This document shows, piece after piece, positions 1 through 9,426 of a DNA stretch of 64,000 bases (position 1 is its first letter; the number at the start of each line of letters is the position of its first letter). A model generated the notes under the pieces. It was not told the DNA's origin. It made no database searches and saw only the letters and a program-made list of their open reading frames with translations. Origin of the DNA: Geomobilimonas luticola (GTDB lineage Bacteria > Desulfobacterota > Desulfuromonadia > Geobacterales > Geobacteraceae); contig NZ_JAHCVK010000001.1 in the NCBI RefSeq assembly GCF_018476905.1, forward strand, positions 558,001-622,000, given 5' to 3'. The translations under genes and the position numbers were made by a program.

Positions 1-126
1 GTGCGAAGGATAGCAGCGGTGAACAGTCCCACGCTGAACAGTATGGGGGCGAATCGGGAAGGAGACTTCTCGCGGTGGTCAACGATCATCGGCCTCGGCA
101 GCAAAGCTGACCGTATGGCAATCTAA
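1..126 (+). CDS. 3' end of an unrecognised gene (partial)
   Basis: A reading frame is open from the left window edge and closes with TAA at 124-126. The 41 visible residues end in GSKADRMAI and match no family I recognise. A clear intrinsic terminator follows about 40 bases later, which favours a real gene end. With no start or motif visible, it could also be a chance open frame. Confidence 0.3.
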   Translation: MRRIAAVNSPTLNSMGANREGDFSRWSTIIGLGSKADRMAI

Positions 127-164
127 CGCAACGCAACTCCTGACAACATGGCAGATTTGGAATG

Positions 165-188
165 AGGCTCCTTACCCGGAGCCTTTTT
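165..188 (+). terminator. Intrinsic terminator
   Basis: A perfect 7-bp stem (AGGCTCC / GGAGCCT) with a 6-base loop is followed by a run of T. It would end transcription entering from the left edge and insulate the island genes that start at 593. Confidence 0.75.
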
Positions 189-592
189 CATTTTGGGGTT
201 GGCTAATATTCAGCATCCATAACATTCCCCCTTTTGGGCTACCGAACTGCATGGTGGCTGTTTTGGCTACCAATTTGGTACCAAATATGGGGAGCTTTTT
301 GCCACCTTCAGTCAATGGCGCATTCTTGGTTACAAAAATGGTACCATCAATGCGCCATTGCCTGACGCCGAAATCATGCCATGATAATCGGCAAAATATT
401 AGGCAAAAAATCACATGCAAAATCATAATAATTCAATAATATCAGCATATATTGTAAACATACTATCGGCAAAATAATCGGCAGTTGCAGACATATCACT
501 TTGCTACCTCTCAATTATACTGTTGCATATGCCCTTCAAATACATTACAGTAACCTCCGTTACATTAAAATTGAGAGACGGCGGTGTGGCCG
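189..592. other. AT-rich non-coding leader with nested palindromes
   Basis: No convincing gene is visible in this stretch. It holds a 14-bp perfect palindrome (ATTTGGTACCAAAT, 273-286) and a 12-bp inverted repeat around 313-360. Related short repeats of the type TCGGCAAAAT lie near 387 and 468. The short open frames on both strands have no ribosome site or domain and are probably chance. The region may be regulatory or a recombination site at the left part of the island. Confidence 0.4.
313..360. repeat. 12-bp perfect inverted repeat with 24-base spacer
   Basis: CAATGGCGCATT at 313-324 is exactly mirrored by AATGCGCCATTG at 349-360. The spacer carries GGTTAC and GGTACC, echoing the palindrome at 273-286. 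It is not followed by a T-run, so it is not a standard terminator. An operator or recombinase site is possible. Confidence 0.6.
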
Positions 593-1936
593 ATGAAATT
601 CTACAACCGTGTCAGCGAACTGGAAGAGCTCGCCAATCTCCATGAGCAATCGGCATCGTCCGGCAGGATGACCGTCATCACCGGTCGCCGTCGGGTTGGC
701 AAAACGATCCTGGCGCTCGAATCGGCAAAATCCGCCAAACACCTCTACCTGTTCGTTTCCCGCAAGGCGGAGGCTCTACTCTGCCAGGAATACCTCGACG
801 AGATCCGGCGCATCGCCACCCTGCCGGTTATCGGCGAAATTCGCACCTTCCGCGACATATTCACCCTGTTGATCGAACTTTCCCGCACTGAACGCCTTAC
901 CCTGATCATTGATGAGTTCCAGGAGTTTTTCAGCATCAACCCTGCGGTCTACTCGGAGATTCAGGGGATCTGGGACCGCAACAAGGCAACCTGCAAACTG
1001 AACCTGATCTGCATCGGTTCGGTTCACTCTCTCATGCACCGTATCTTCCAGGACGCCAAAGAGCCGCTCTTCGGTCGTGCCGACCGGGTCATCTTCCTCA
1101 AGCCTTTCAGCATCGCCGCCATCCACGAAGTCCTGACCGATCACGGGCATCATGACACCCAGTCCCTGTTCGACAGCTACGCCATTACCGGCGGTCTCCC
1201 CAAATATCTGGAGCTTTTGGCCGAGAACAGATCGTTGACCCACAAGAAGATGCTCGACTTCATCCTCAAGCCGCACTCGCCGTTTCTCGCCGAGGGAAAG
1301 AACCTGCTGGTTGAAGAGTTCGGCAGGGAATACGGCACTTACTTTTCCATTCTCGAACTCATTGCCGCCGGCAAAACCGCCCGCAGTGAAATCGAGTCGG
1401 TGTTGGAGATCCACAGCGGTGCGTATCTGGCCAAACTGGAGGACGAGTATGCCCTGATCGCCAAACATCGCCCCATCAACGCCAAGCCGGGCGGCCGGTT
1501 GCAGAAATACTACCTGCGGGACAACTTCCTCAGTTTCTGGTTCCGCTTCATCTATCGCAATCTATCAGCGGTGGAGACAGGCAACTTCGGCTATGTTCGC
1601 GAGATCATAGAGCGGGACTACGCCACCTGGTCCGGTAAGCTTCTGGAGCGGTTCTTTCACGATCTGTTTGCCGCCAGCGGCAGATACAACCGGATCGGCA
1701 GCTACTGGGAGCGCGGCAACAAGAACGAGATCGACCTGGTGGCGGTGAACGATCTGCGGAAAGAATTGGTGATTGCCGAGATCAAGCGGAACAAGTCCCG
1801 CATCAGTCTGCCGGCGCTGCAGCAGAAGTCCGAACGGCTGCTGCAGGAATATCAGGGGTATCAGGTGGAGTATCGAGCCTTGGGACTGGAAGATGCGGCG
1901 GAGTTTCTGCGGTCGAAAGAGGATGGCATGACATGA
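593..1936 (+). CDS. Archaeal-type AAA ATPase with DUF234-like C-terminal nuclease domain
   Basis: A predicted 447-residue cytoplasmic ATPase of the ATPase_2/DUF234 type. The N-terminal part has a Walker A (GRRRVGKT, about residue 33), a Walker B (LIIDEF, about 104) and the family's typical ITGGLPKYL segment. The C-terminal 150 residues look like a PD-(D/E)XK fold, with NEIDLVAV followed by AEIKRNK near residues 382-405. ATG 593 was preferred over the GTG at 584 because the family N-terminus is MKFYNRxxEL. The family is common as solitary genes in mobile regions and its substrate is unknown. No toxin or partner is evident beside it. Family call is firm, biological role is not. Confidence 0.8.
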   Translation: MKFYNRVSELEELANLHEQSASSGRMTVITGRRRVGKTILALESAKSAKHLYLFVSRKAEALLCQEYLDEIRRIATLPVIGEIRTFRDIFTLLIELSRTERLTLIIDEFQEFFSINPAVYSEIQGIWDRNKATCKLNLICIGSVHSLMHRIFQDAKEPLFGRADRVIFLKPFSIAAIHEVLTDHGHHDTQSLFDSYAITGGLPKYLELLAENRSLTHKKMLDFILKPHSPFLAEGKNLLVEEFGREYGTYFSILELIAAGKTARSEIESVLEIHSGAYLAKLEDEYALIAKHRPINAKPGGRLQKYYLRDNFLSFWFRFIYRNLSAVETGNFGYVREIIERDYATWSGKLLERFFHDLFAASGRYNRIGSYWERGNKNEIDLVAVNDLRKELVIAEIKRNKSRISLPALQQKSERLLQEYQGYQVEYRALGLEDAAEFLRSKEDGMT

Positions 1937-2009
1937 CATTTTATGTCGCATGGTTGCTGTAACATAGATGAACATTGAACCCGAACAGCTTGGTCTGTCT
2001 GGAGGAGTT

Positions 2010-2201
2010 ATGAAGAAAGGCGATATTGTAAAGTTCAGGAAAGCTGTTGATCCCGGCGACGAGGGTCTCCGCATGATTCTGCTTGAAGATCTGGATGGCG
2101 GACGGGTTCTTGTCGAGAGCATCGTCGATATGAAAATCCGGCCGACCTACCGGTACAATGCAGATGATCTGGAAACATGTAGCGAGGAGAAGAAACACTA
2201 G
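2010..2201 (+). CDS. Small conserved-looking hypothetical protein (63 aa)
   Basis: A 63-residue hydrophilic protein starting at ATG 2010 behind a strong GGAGGAG ribosome site. That site argues against the in-frame ATG at 1968. The sequence is rich in short beta-type segments (GDIVKFRKAV, GRVLVESIVDM), reminiscent of a small SH3/KOW-like barrel, but no family is recognised. It sits between the ATPase and the methyltransferase and ends 85 bases before the latter. It may belong to the restriction cluster or be an independent cargo gene. Confidence 0.55.
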   Translation: MKKGDIVKFRKAVDPGDEGLRMILLEDLDGGRVLVESIVDMKIRPTYRYNADDLETCSEEKKH

Positions 2202-2286
2202 GCGGGACTGTACTGTTGATTGGGAACACAACCTGAAAAACTGGCAGATATATTTATCAAGTCGAATCAAGATCAACGAGGTTATT

Positions 2287-3810
2287 TTGTCAGAAGCAAT
2301 ACCAATAATAGACGTTTTTGCCGGTCCGGGAGGTTTGGGAGAAGGGTTTTCTGCGTTTGGCAGAAACAGAACTGACCGAATTTTCAAAATAGGATTATCA
2401 GTTGAAAAGGAGCCATTTGCCCATAGCACATTGGAACTCAGATGTTTCTTCAGGCAGTTTAACTATAATGATGTACCGACAGACTACTATGAACTGCTCC
2501 GAGGAGAAATAACTCGGGATGAGTTGTTCAGTCGGTTCCCAAAGGAATCAAATTCTGCCAGAAAAGAAGCATGGTGTGCTGAATTAGGTAGTGGGCAGGA
2601 GTTTGACGATGAACTTGATAGAAGGATAAGTAATGTAATCGGCAATAATGATAAATGGGTTCTGATTGGTGGACCACCTTGTCAGGCATATTCTGTTATT
2701 GGCAGAGCACGAGTCAACAAAGAAAACGATGATAGAAACTACCTTTATATAGAATATCTGAGAATAATAGCGAAGCACAGACCTGCAGTTTTTGTAATGG
2801 AGAATGTAAAGGGAATACTGTCGTCAAATGTCCAGGGTCAGCAAATTTTTGAGCAAATCTTGTCAGACCTGAAGGAGCCTGTATATGGTGACCTGAAGGG
2901 TTGTAAATACAAGATATATTCACTTGTTAAGAGTGTCGATGAGACTCAAAATGATATTACTGCACTGAAACCAGAAGACTTCATTGTTGAATGTGAAAAA
3001 TATGGAATTCCACAAGCAAGGCACAGGGTTATCCTTCTGGGTGTGCGCGAGGATCTGGACCACTGTCGACCAGATATTCTGACACCTAAAACGACAGTCC
3101 CTATAGACTCTGTCCTCAAAGGATTGCCAAGATTACGGAGCGGTTTTTCTAAAGAAACAGACGGCCCTGCGATATGGAGGCAACAATTAAGAGAAAGTTC
3201 CGATGAAGAGTGGATTGAATCGATCAGGGAAGAGATTGATTCACAATTTGCTGAAGAACTTTCACGAATGTTAAGCAAAATCAAATGTCCTCTTGATGAC
3301 AGGGGAAGCGAGTTTCTTAAATGCCATGCACCTGTCAGTGATGATCTGAAATGGTGGTATGAGGACAATCGATTAGGAGGCATCTGCAATCATACTTCCC
3401 GCGGGCATATGCGCACAGATGTCTACAGATATGTCTATGCCTCGTATTTTACATCCTTCTATGGTTCGTCCCCCAAATTGCACGAATTCCCTTCAGCACT
3501 TCAACCTGAACACAAAAATGCCAAGTCAGGCCATTTCAATGATCGATTTAGAGTTCAAGCTTACGGCCGACCATCTACGACTATAACCTGCCATATATCG
3601 AAAGACGGGCATTACTATATTCATCCTGACTACACCCAATGCAGAAGCCTCACAGTTCGAGAGGCAGCAAGAATTCAGACTTTTCCGGATAATTATTTCT
3701 TTTGCGGTGGACGGACTCCGCAGTATGTCCAAGTAGGTAACGCAGTTCCACCTCTTCTCGCGCATCAGATAGCCGGTATCGTATATGGCATCCTGAACAG
3801 GACGTCATGA
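2287..3810 (+). CDS. DNA (cytosine-5) methyltransferase
   Basis: A C5-cytosine methyltransferase of about 507 residues. In order it shows motif I (FAGPGG, near residue 12), the catalytic PCQ loop (GGPPCQAYS, near 129), ENVKG (about 172), QARHRVILLG (about 243) and the C-terminal GNAVPP motif (about 484). The long stretch between 270 and 430 is the target-recognition region. The start was set at TTG 2287, behind GAGG, because the upstream ATG at 2158 lies inside the previous gene. It overlaps vsr by four bases and heads the six-gene cluster, so it most likely protects host DNA from the downstream nucleases. Specificity cannot be read from the sequence. Confidence 0.92.
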   Translation: MSEAIPIIDVFAGPGGLGEGFSAFGRNRTDRIFKIGLSVEKEPFAHSTLELRCFFRQFNYNDVPTDYYELLRGEITRDELFSRFPKESNSARKEAWCAELGSGQEFDDELDRRISNVIGNNDKWVLIGGPPCQAYSVIGRARVNKENDDRNYLYIEYLRIIAKHRPAVFVMENVKGILSSNVQGQQIFEQILSDLKEPVYGDLKGCKYKIYSLVKSVDETQNDITALKPEDFIVECEKYGIPQARHRVILLGVREDLDHCRPDILTPKTTVPIDSVLKGLPRLRSGFSKETDGPAIWRQQLRESSDEEWIESIREEIDSQFAEELSRMLSKIKCPLDDRGSEFLKCHAPVSDDLKWWYEDNRLGGICNHTSRGHMRTDVYRYVYASYFTSFYGSSPKLHEFPSALQPEHKNAKSGHFNDRFRVQAYGRPSTTITCHISKDGHYYIHPDYTQCRSLTVREAARIQTFPDNYFFCGGRTPQYVQVGNAVPPLLAHQIAGIVYGILNRTS

Positions 3811-4235
3811 TGGACACTCTTTCATCCTCCCGCAGGAGTTGGAACATGTCACGGATCCGAGGGCGGGATACTGCTCCTGAACTTAGGGTCCGGTCGGCGC
3901 TGCACAGGGCTGGGTTAAGATTCAGGTTACACAGGAGGGATCTTCCAGGGACTCCAGATATAGTACTTCCAAGATTCAAAACGGTCATTTTTGTACATGG
4001 TTGTTTCTGGCACAGGCATGAGGGGTGCAAATACGCTTATATGCCGAAGTCCCGGATTGAGTTCTGGGTGGAAAAGTTCAGCAAGAACGTGGAGCGGGAC
4101 AGGAGAAAGATACTTCAGTTGCAGCAAGCTGGGTGGAATGTTGAAATTATCTGGGAATGTGAGACCACGGATACGGTGACTCTCAGTAGACGTCTTGACT
4201 TTTTACCTGTTTCAGCTGGAGAAGATACGAAGTGA
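3807..4235 (+). CDS. vsr: Very short patch repair endonuclease (Vsr)
   Basis: A 142-residue Vsr-type strand-specific endonuclease, which nicks 5' of T:G mismatches arising from deamination of 5-methylcytosine. Visible family landmarks are the N-terminal MSRIRGRDTAPE, the catalytic LPGTPDIV segment, FVHGCFWHRH with the zinc-binding His/Cys residues, and EIIWECE. Length matches the family. Its start overlaps the methyltransferase stop (ATGA type), so the two are translationally coupled, the classic arrangement in which the repair enzyme offsets the mutagenic effect of the methylase. Confidence 0.93.
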   Translation: MMDTLSSSRRSWNMSRIRGRDTAPELRVRSALHRAGLRFRLHRRDLPGTPDIVLPRFKTVIFVHGCFWHRHEGCKYAYMPKSRIEFWVEKFSKNVERDRRKILQLQQAGWNVEIIWECETTDTVTLSRRLDFLPVSAGEDTK

Positions 4236-4269
4236 TCAAAAGAATTTTCATGATCATCAGGAGATTTCA

Positions 4270-5742
4270 GTGCGCTTTGTGAATAATCCACCCGATGCTG
4301 CAGCACTCATGATGTCCGCAAGAAGCTTCGGCAATTATGACCTCGCCGGAGCTCTCGCTGATCTCATTGACAACAGTATCAAGGCAAAAGCCAGAACCAT
4401 ACGATTGCTCTGTCTGTTCAACGAGGGTGATCCAGAAATCAGGGTGATAGATGATGGCCACGGCATGTCTGAAGATGAGCTTCTACGGGCAATGCGGCCA
4501 GCCAGCACTAATCCCTGCGAAGAAAGAGCTCCTGACGATCTAGGTAGATTCGGCTGGGGCTTGAAGTCAGCTTCGTTTTCTCAATGTCGGTGCCTCACGG
4601 TCTATACTCGTAGGAAAAGCGGTTTAGCTGGAGCGTCCTGGGATCTGGACAGCCTTGATAACTGGAAGATGGCGATATATTCGGTGGATGAGGTCCGGAA
4701 CTCCTGCTCTGAGTTTCTCCTGAACGGGGACGGAACTGAAGTGGTCTGGAGCAGGTGTGACAGGTTATCAGAAGGAAAGTCGCTCGATAAGAACCAGTTC
4801 AATGAACTCATCATCCATGCGAGAAACCGGCTTGCCCTGATCTATCATCGTTATATCAGTGGTGAAGTGAGGGGGAAAAGACTTTCAATTGAATTGAATG
4901 GTCTCCCGGTTCCTGAATATGACCCATTCCATAGGCATCATGAAGCAACTATGCAGCTGGAGTGCGAAACTCTGAAGATGCCAGGCCGGAAGAAAATTAC
5001 GGTCCAACCATATGTGCTGCCCCATTATTCAAAACTGAAACCTGCTGATCTGGATAAACTGTCAGGAGATGAGGGTTTACTTAAAAATCAGGGATTCTAC
5101 GTCTACCGGAACCACAGACTTATCATCTTCGGCACATGGTTCCGGTTGGTCAGACACGGAGAGCTGTCTCAGCTGGTGAGAGTCAGCGTCGATATTCCTA
5201 ATTCCTTGGACGAAATCTGGAAGATCACGGTTGACAAATCTGATGCCCAGCTGCCGTCCGTACTCAGAGTCAGGCTGAAACAAATCGTTGATGGTCTGAA
5301 AAGGCGATCAGCGAAGGTCTTCAGATCCAAGGGAGGAAAAATTCATGACAGTGGCAAAGTGTCTGTCTGGAAACGGTATGTAAAGAATGGAGAGATCCGT
5401 TACGAGATAAACCGCTCCCATCCCTTGGTTACATCACTGTACATTGATGCATCTGAAGAACTGCAGGCAAGGCTGGAGAGTACCCTCAAGGTAATTGAGC
5501 GTGAATTTCCAGTCATGAATTTCGGGCAGGATATTGCCAGTGGCTCTGATAGCATAAATCAGTCAGTCGCAAGTCCTGATCAGTTCAGAGATTTTCTGGC
5601 GGCGGCCCTGCCAGGTCTGCTGTCTGACTCCAAAGGAAATATCAGCACCATGCTTGATAGAATCCGGAATGTGGAGCCGTTCTGCAGCAACTGGTCATAT
5701 GTTGAGGATTTTCTTGTCAAGGAAGGGTGGATCAATGGCTGA
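4270..5742 (+). CDS. MORC/MutL-like GHKL ATPase of a restriction-type system
   Basis: A 490-residue GHKL-fold ATPase. The ATP-binding N box is LADLIDNS (about residues 29-36), followed by IDDGHGM (about 58-64) and GRFGWGLKSAS (about 91-101). The residue that is normally the catalytic glutamate of the N box is an aspartate here. GTG 4270 has an AGGAG ribosome site 6 bases upstream and avoids a long overlap with vsr. Prokaryotic MORC/paraMORC proteins were linked by gene neighbourhood to restriction systems with helicases and endonucleases, which is exactly the context here. It probably acts as a DNA clamp or remodeller that licenses the nuclease. It overlaps the Z1 gene by 8 bases. Confidence 0.85.
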   Translation: MRFVNNPPDAAALMMSARSFGNYDLAGALADLIDNSIKAKARTIRLLCLFNEGDPEIRVIDDGHGMSEDELLRAMRPASTNPCEERAPDDLGRFGWGLKSASFSQCRCLTVYTRRKSGLAGASWDLDSLDNWKMAIYSVDEVRNSCSEFLLNGDGTEVVWSRCDRLSEGKSLDKNQFNELIIHARNRLALIYHRYISGEVRGKRLSIELNGLPVPEYDPFHRHHEATMQLECETLKMPGRKKITVQPYVLPHYSKLKPADLDKLSGDEGLLKNQGFYVYRNHRLIIFGTWFRLVRHGELSQLVRVSVDIPNSLDEIWKITVDKSDAQLPSVLRVRLKQIVDGLKRRSAKVFRSKGGKIHDSGKVSVWKRYVKNGEIRYEINRSHPLVTSLYIDASEELQARLESTLKVIEREFPVMNFGQDIASGSDSINQSVASPDQFRDFLAAALPGLLSDSKGNISTMLDRIRNVEPFCSNWSYVEDFLVKEGWING

Positions 5743-8440
5743 CCATGAAAGCAAGATCGCATATTTCAGGATGGAACTATCCAACGCACCCAAGGTCACT
5801 TTCGAGCTGATCAGACAGGTTGTCACTGGTGGCCCGTTTCCTCTGTCTGCCGAGGACACAGAACAGATCATCCGCTATCTGGAGCATACCTTTAATATCG
5901 ATCAGAATATCGGATCAAAGCTTGTCAGCATTGATTACAAACCGTGGCTTTTTGAACGCAGAAATCGAGATGAGATCGATTTTTTTTACTGGAACCGGCT
6001 GAAGCGGTTTTACCTGGAAAGAGGCGTTCTGCCTCCGAAGGTTGTTTCAATTCTTGATGACGATACAAATGACATCCTCGACTATTCTGGAAATCCGGCA
6101 CTGGAAGGTACCTGGAAACGACGCGGCATGGTAATGGGGCACGTCCAGTCCGGCAAAACCACCAACTATTCAGCACTCATCTGCAAGGCAGCTGATGCAG
6201 GTTACAGGATTATTATCCTTCTTGCCGGCATTACCAATTCGTTGCGACAGCAGACCCAGGAACGACTCGATGAGGCGTTCATCGGCAAGAAATCGGTGTT
6301 TCAAGCTGCAGCACAGGAACCGCTTCCAATTATTAACTATGCAGCACAGAGGCGCTTCCCGGTCTATGGAACTTCCCGGGACCGAGATTTCCTGAAGGAA
6401 GCCGCGATGACCTATGGTGTAAGCTTGGCGGCGTTGAACGAACCGATCATTTTTGTTACCAAGAAGAACAAGACAACACTAGAACGGCTGCGAGACTGGC
6501 TGAAGGACCAGAATCTGACACATAATATTGGTGAACCTCTGCTCTTGATCGATGACGAGGCTGATAATGCCTCGATCAACACAGCCGATAACCCGAATCA
6601 GGTCACGGCCATCAACAAGGCAATCAGGGAGATTCTGGCTATGTTTTCTCGGTCGACCTACATCGGGTATACGGCTACTCCATTTGCAAATATTTTCATA
6701 GATCCTGAGTCAGAAACTGAAATGCTGAAGGATGATCTTTTCCCGCGGGATTTCATCAAGGCACTGGATCCACCGACAAACTATGTCGGGGCGACCAGAG
6801 TTTTTACTGAAGCTGGTGATCTTGCTGAGAGGATGATCATCCGGCTGGATCCTGAGAAAGATGATTATGAAACCGTACTTCCGTTGAGACACAGGCGCGA
6901 TTGGGTTCTGTCAGAGTTGCCGGAGTCTCTTGAAGAAGCGGTCCGGGCGTTCATCATAACCAGATCCGTGCGGGTACTGCGTGGTCAGGGCGAACAGCAC
7001 TGCTCAATGATGATCAACGTGAGCCGTTTCAATGACATTCAGCAGACAGTCCATGGGTTGGTCTTCAGTTATCTTGAAAAGCTCAGAAACTCGGTCACCA
7101 TCAATGCCGGGCTTGGGTCGAAGGCACTTCAGGATGAAGAAATCTGCCGTATAAGAGATACCTATTCCAGCCGTTTTTCTGAACTTGAGTACAGTTTCCT
7201 TGATCTTCTTCCAGCCCTTGCCCGAGCGGTCAGTAGCATTTCAGTCAGGACCATCAATATGAGGGGAGGAGTCCTTGATTACTCGAAACACAAGGAGATT
7301 GGCCTGCATGTCATTGCCATCGGCGGGCTGGCCCTTTCAAGGGGACTCACTCTCGAGGGTCTTACGGTTTCCTACATCCTCAGAAATGCTTCTGCGTCGG
7401 ATACCCTTATGCAGATGGCCCGCTGGTTCGGATATCGGCCTGGCTACGAGGACATCTGCAGGCTGTATCTCCCTGACCGGTCGGCAGATCATTATGAGTT
7501 CATCACTGGCGCAATTGAAGAGTTGCGTTCTGAAATTAAGAGAATGGAACTCATCCATATGACGCCGAACGATTTCGGTTTACGGGTCAGGCATGATCCG
7601 ACTGCCATCCGAATAACTGCTGCAAACAAGATGAGAACTGCTACAGCCATGAGGATTGCTCAAGATTATTCCGGGCGCCATATTGAAGGATATGTTCTAT
7701 ATAATGACGAAGCTGTCAACCAGAGGAACCTCAAGCTTGTTGAAAGCTTCATAAATACACTCGACGGTCCAGTCGAAGTGGACAAGACATGTCTAATCAA
7801 AAGAGCGATAGATGCAGCTTCAGTTTTTTCCTTCTTACGGGATTTCCAATTCCCGGAGAACCAGCCAGACCTTGGCATTATTTCTTCTAACAGATCTCTT
7901 TTTGTGGATTATGTATCTGACAGACTTGAAGCGGATCTGAAGTCATGGGATATAGCGTTTCCTCTTACAGGTGACTGTGGGACCATGTCATGGAGGGACA
8001 TTCAACTGAAGAATCTTCCTCTCCGGAAAAGGGGAGCCGGGTCAATCATCGAAGACCGGTACTGGGTTACCGGCAAAAAATGCAGAGTCGCAAATCCAGG
8101 AGATGAAAGAATAGGGCTCAGTCAGCTTCAGCAGTCAGCAGCTAAAGCAGAAGTTGAGACAGGAAACATCAGTAGAGGGTACTGCGCTTACAGCTTGCAA
8201 AGAGAAAGGCCCTTGATGCTGATCCATATATTCAATGCGGATTTGAAAGCTCCCCAAGCAAGAGAAGACCTTTTGATAGAAGACCCGGTCGTGACCCTTT
8301 CCTTCTGTCTGCCGACAACTTTGGTGCCAGCACAGGAACGGCTGTATCAGGTAAACGTTGTCTACCGAAACCAGATCCTTGAATCATCTTCAGAAGCTGA
8401 TGATGATGAGGAAATGATCAGCGAGGCTGAAAATGCCTGA
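5735..8440 (+). CDS. Z1-domain superfamily II helicase-like ATPase
   Basis: A 901-residue P-loop ATPase with a Z1 domain. Walker A is GHVQSGKTT (about residues 134-142), the DEAD-type Walker B is IDDEADNAS (about 271) and a motif III equivalent is GYTATPFAN (about 311). A motif VI-like block, QMARWFGYRPGYEDICRLY, lies near 559. The start at ATG 5735 overlaps the MORC gene stop and has an upstream AAGGAAGGG. Z1 proteins are known from predicted restriction loci, together with a GHKL ATPase, a PD-(D/E)XK protein and AIPR. It likely translocates on DNA to deliver the nuclease; that role is inference. Confidence 0.88.
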   Translation: MADHESKIAYFRMELSNAPKVTFELIRQVVTGGPFPLSAEDTEQIIRYLEHTFNIDQNIGSKLVSIDYKPWLFERRNRDEIDFFYWNRLKRFYLERGVLPPKVVSILDDDTNDILDYSGNPALEGTWKRRGMVMGHVQSGKTTNYSALICKAADAGYRIIILLAGITNSLRQQTQERLDEAFIGKKSVFQAAAQEPLPIINYAAQRRFPVYGTSRDRDFLKEAAMTYGVSLAALNEPIIFVTKKNKTTLERLRDWLKDQNLTHNIGEPLLLIDDEADNASINTADNPNQVTAINKAIREILAMFSRSTYIGYTATPFANIFIDPESETEMLKDDLFPRDFIKALDPPTNYVGATRVFTEAGDLAERMIIRLDPEKDDYETVLPLRHRRDWVLSELPESLEEAVRAFIITRSVRVLRGQGEQHCSMMINVSRFNDIQQTVHGLVFSYLEKLRNSVTINAGLGSKALQDEEICRIRDTYSSRFSELEYSFLDLLPALARAVSSISVRTINMRGGVLDYSKHKEIGLHVIAIGGLALSRGLTLEGLTVSYILRNASASDTLMQMARWFGYRPGYEDICRLYLPDRSADHYEFITGAIEELRSEIKRMELIHMTPNDFGLRVRHDPTAIRITAANKMRTATAMRIAQDYSGRHIEGYVLYNDEAVNQRNLKLVESFINTLDGPVEVDKTCLIKRAIDAASVFSFLRDFQFPENQPDLGIISSNRSLFVDYVSDRLEADLKSWDIAFPLTGDCGTMSWRDIQLKNLPLRKRGAGSIIEDRYWVTGKKCRVANPGDERIGLSQLQQSAAKAEVETGNISRGYCAYSLQRERPLMLIHIFNADLKAPQAREDLLIEDPVVTLSFCLPTTLVPAQERLYQVNVVYRNQILESSSEADDDEEMISEAENA

Positions 8441-9410
8441 GAACTGGGATTCGTTCAGCAGAAGTGATCGCCCTGATGAAGTCAGAATCAGACGAGCAGA
8501 TCCAGCACACCCTCTTGATTTTTTCTACGGTAAGGATTTTCAGGGGAACTATGTATTCACGCTCAGGTGCAGGTTCTCGGAGGAGACTCCACCGCAACCC
8601 CATCAACTTGCTGGCATTGATGTTCACCTTTTTTCTCATGGGGCAGATCAGATCGAACTCCGACTGTGTCTGCTGGATCCTGCCCAAGTGGATATTTTCA
8701 AGGTGCTTTGTGCAAACCTGATGTCAGCAACTGAACGACTGGACCGTAATCAGCAGAGCGCCGGTATCCAGATAGTGCTCCACCGACTCGCCCGCTGGCA
8801 GGACCTGCTCCGGACAAGACGGGAGAATGTTCTGAACAGGAACCAGATCATCGGGCTATGGGGTGAGCTGATCGTTTTCAGAGATTTATTTCTAGCACAT
8901 CTTTCTCCCGCAACGGCACTTGCCACATGGCGAGGGCCGTTCGGTGATGAGCAGGATTTCTTATTCAATGGCCGATTGGTTGAAGTAAAGACTCAACTGA
9001 GCAGTTCTGATCGGAAAATCCAGATATCGTCTGCTGAGCAGCTCGATACCGTCTCGGGTGAAATTTTTCTCTGCCACCAACTCATTGGTCCCTCAAATCT
9101 CATAGAAACGGCGATGTCCCTCAACCAGCTTGCGGATGAGGTGCTTCACCTATTGAAAGAAGTGGGGTCTGCGGAAGAAGTTTTTCTAGCAATACTTGTC
9201 GAGTCTGGCTACATGAAGCGTGACGAGTACGATGAAGAGAAGTGGTTGCTCAACGAAAGAACCTTCTATCGTGTAAGCTCAGATTTCCCAGCAATCAAAG
9301 CATCAGGCTTGGCTGGCGGAATCTGTGATGTTCGGTACAGCATCAGAACTGATGCCATCAGCAGCCATGCTATTGCTGAAGACCAGTTCGTCAATGATGT
9401 CTTTGAATAA
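8433..9410 (+). CDS. PD-(D/E)XK family nuclease (DUF4420-like)
   Basis: A 325-residue protein beginning 8 bases inside the Z1 gene. Its centre carries GLWGEL (about residue 141), then EQDFLFNGRLVEVKT (about 172-187). These supply the glutamate, aspartate and E-x-K residues of a PD-(D/E)XK active site. The family is known as a putative PD-(D/E)XK nuclease found next to Z1 proteins. In this cluster it is the best candidate for the DNA-cutting subunit. No transmembrane segment or signal peptide is present. Family placement is good; endonuclease activity is predicted only. Confidence 0.82.
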   Translation: MPENWDSFSRSDRPDEVRIRRADPAHPLDFFYGKDFQGNYVFTLRCRFSEETPPQPHQLAGIDVHLFSHGADQIELRLCLLDPAQVDIFKVLCANLMSATERLDRNQQSAGIQIVLHRLARWQDLLRTRRENVLNRNQIIGLWGELIVFRDLFLAHLSPATALATWRGPFGDEQDFLFNGRLVEVKTQLSSSDRKIQISSAEQLDTVSGEIFLCHQLIGPSNLIETAMSLNQLADEVLHLLKEVGSAEEVFLAILVESGYMKRDEYDEEKWLLNERTFYRVSSDFPAIKASGLAGGICDVRYSIRTDAISSHAIAEDQFVNDVFE

Positions 9411-9426
9411 TTCCATAGGGGGAGTT

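Noticed and set aside
251-439. Overlapping short frames on both strands in the leader
   Set aside because: They lack ribosome sites and any family resemblance and coincide with palindromic non-coding sequence.
2158-2286. Upstream ATG for the cytosine methyltransferase
   Set aside because: It lies inside the preceding small gene and adds 43 non-family residues; TTG 2287 with GAGG fits the conserved N-terminus.
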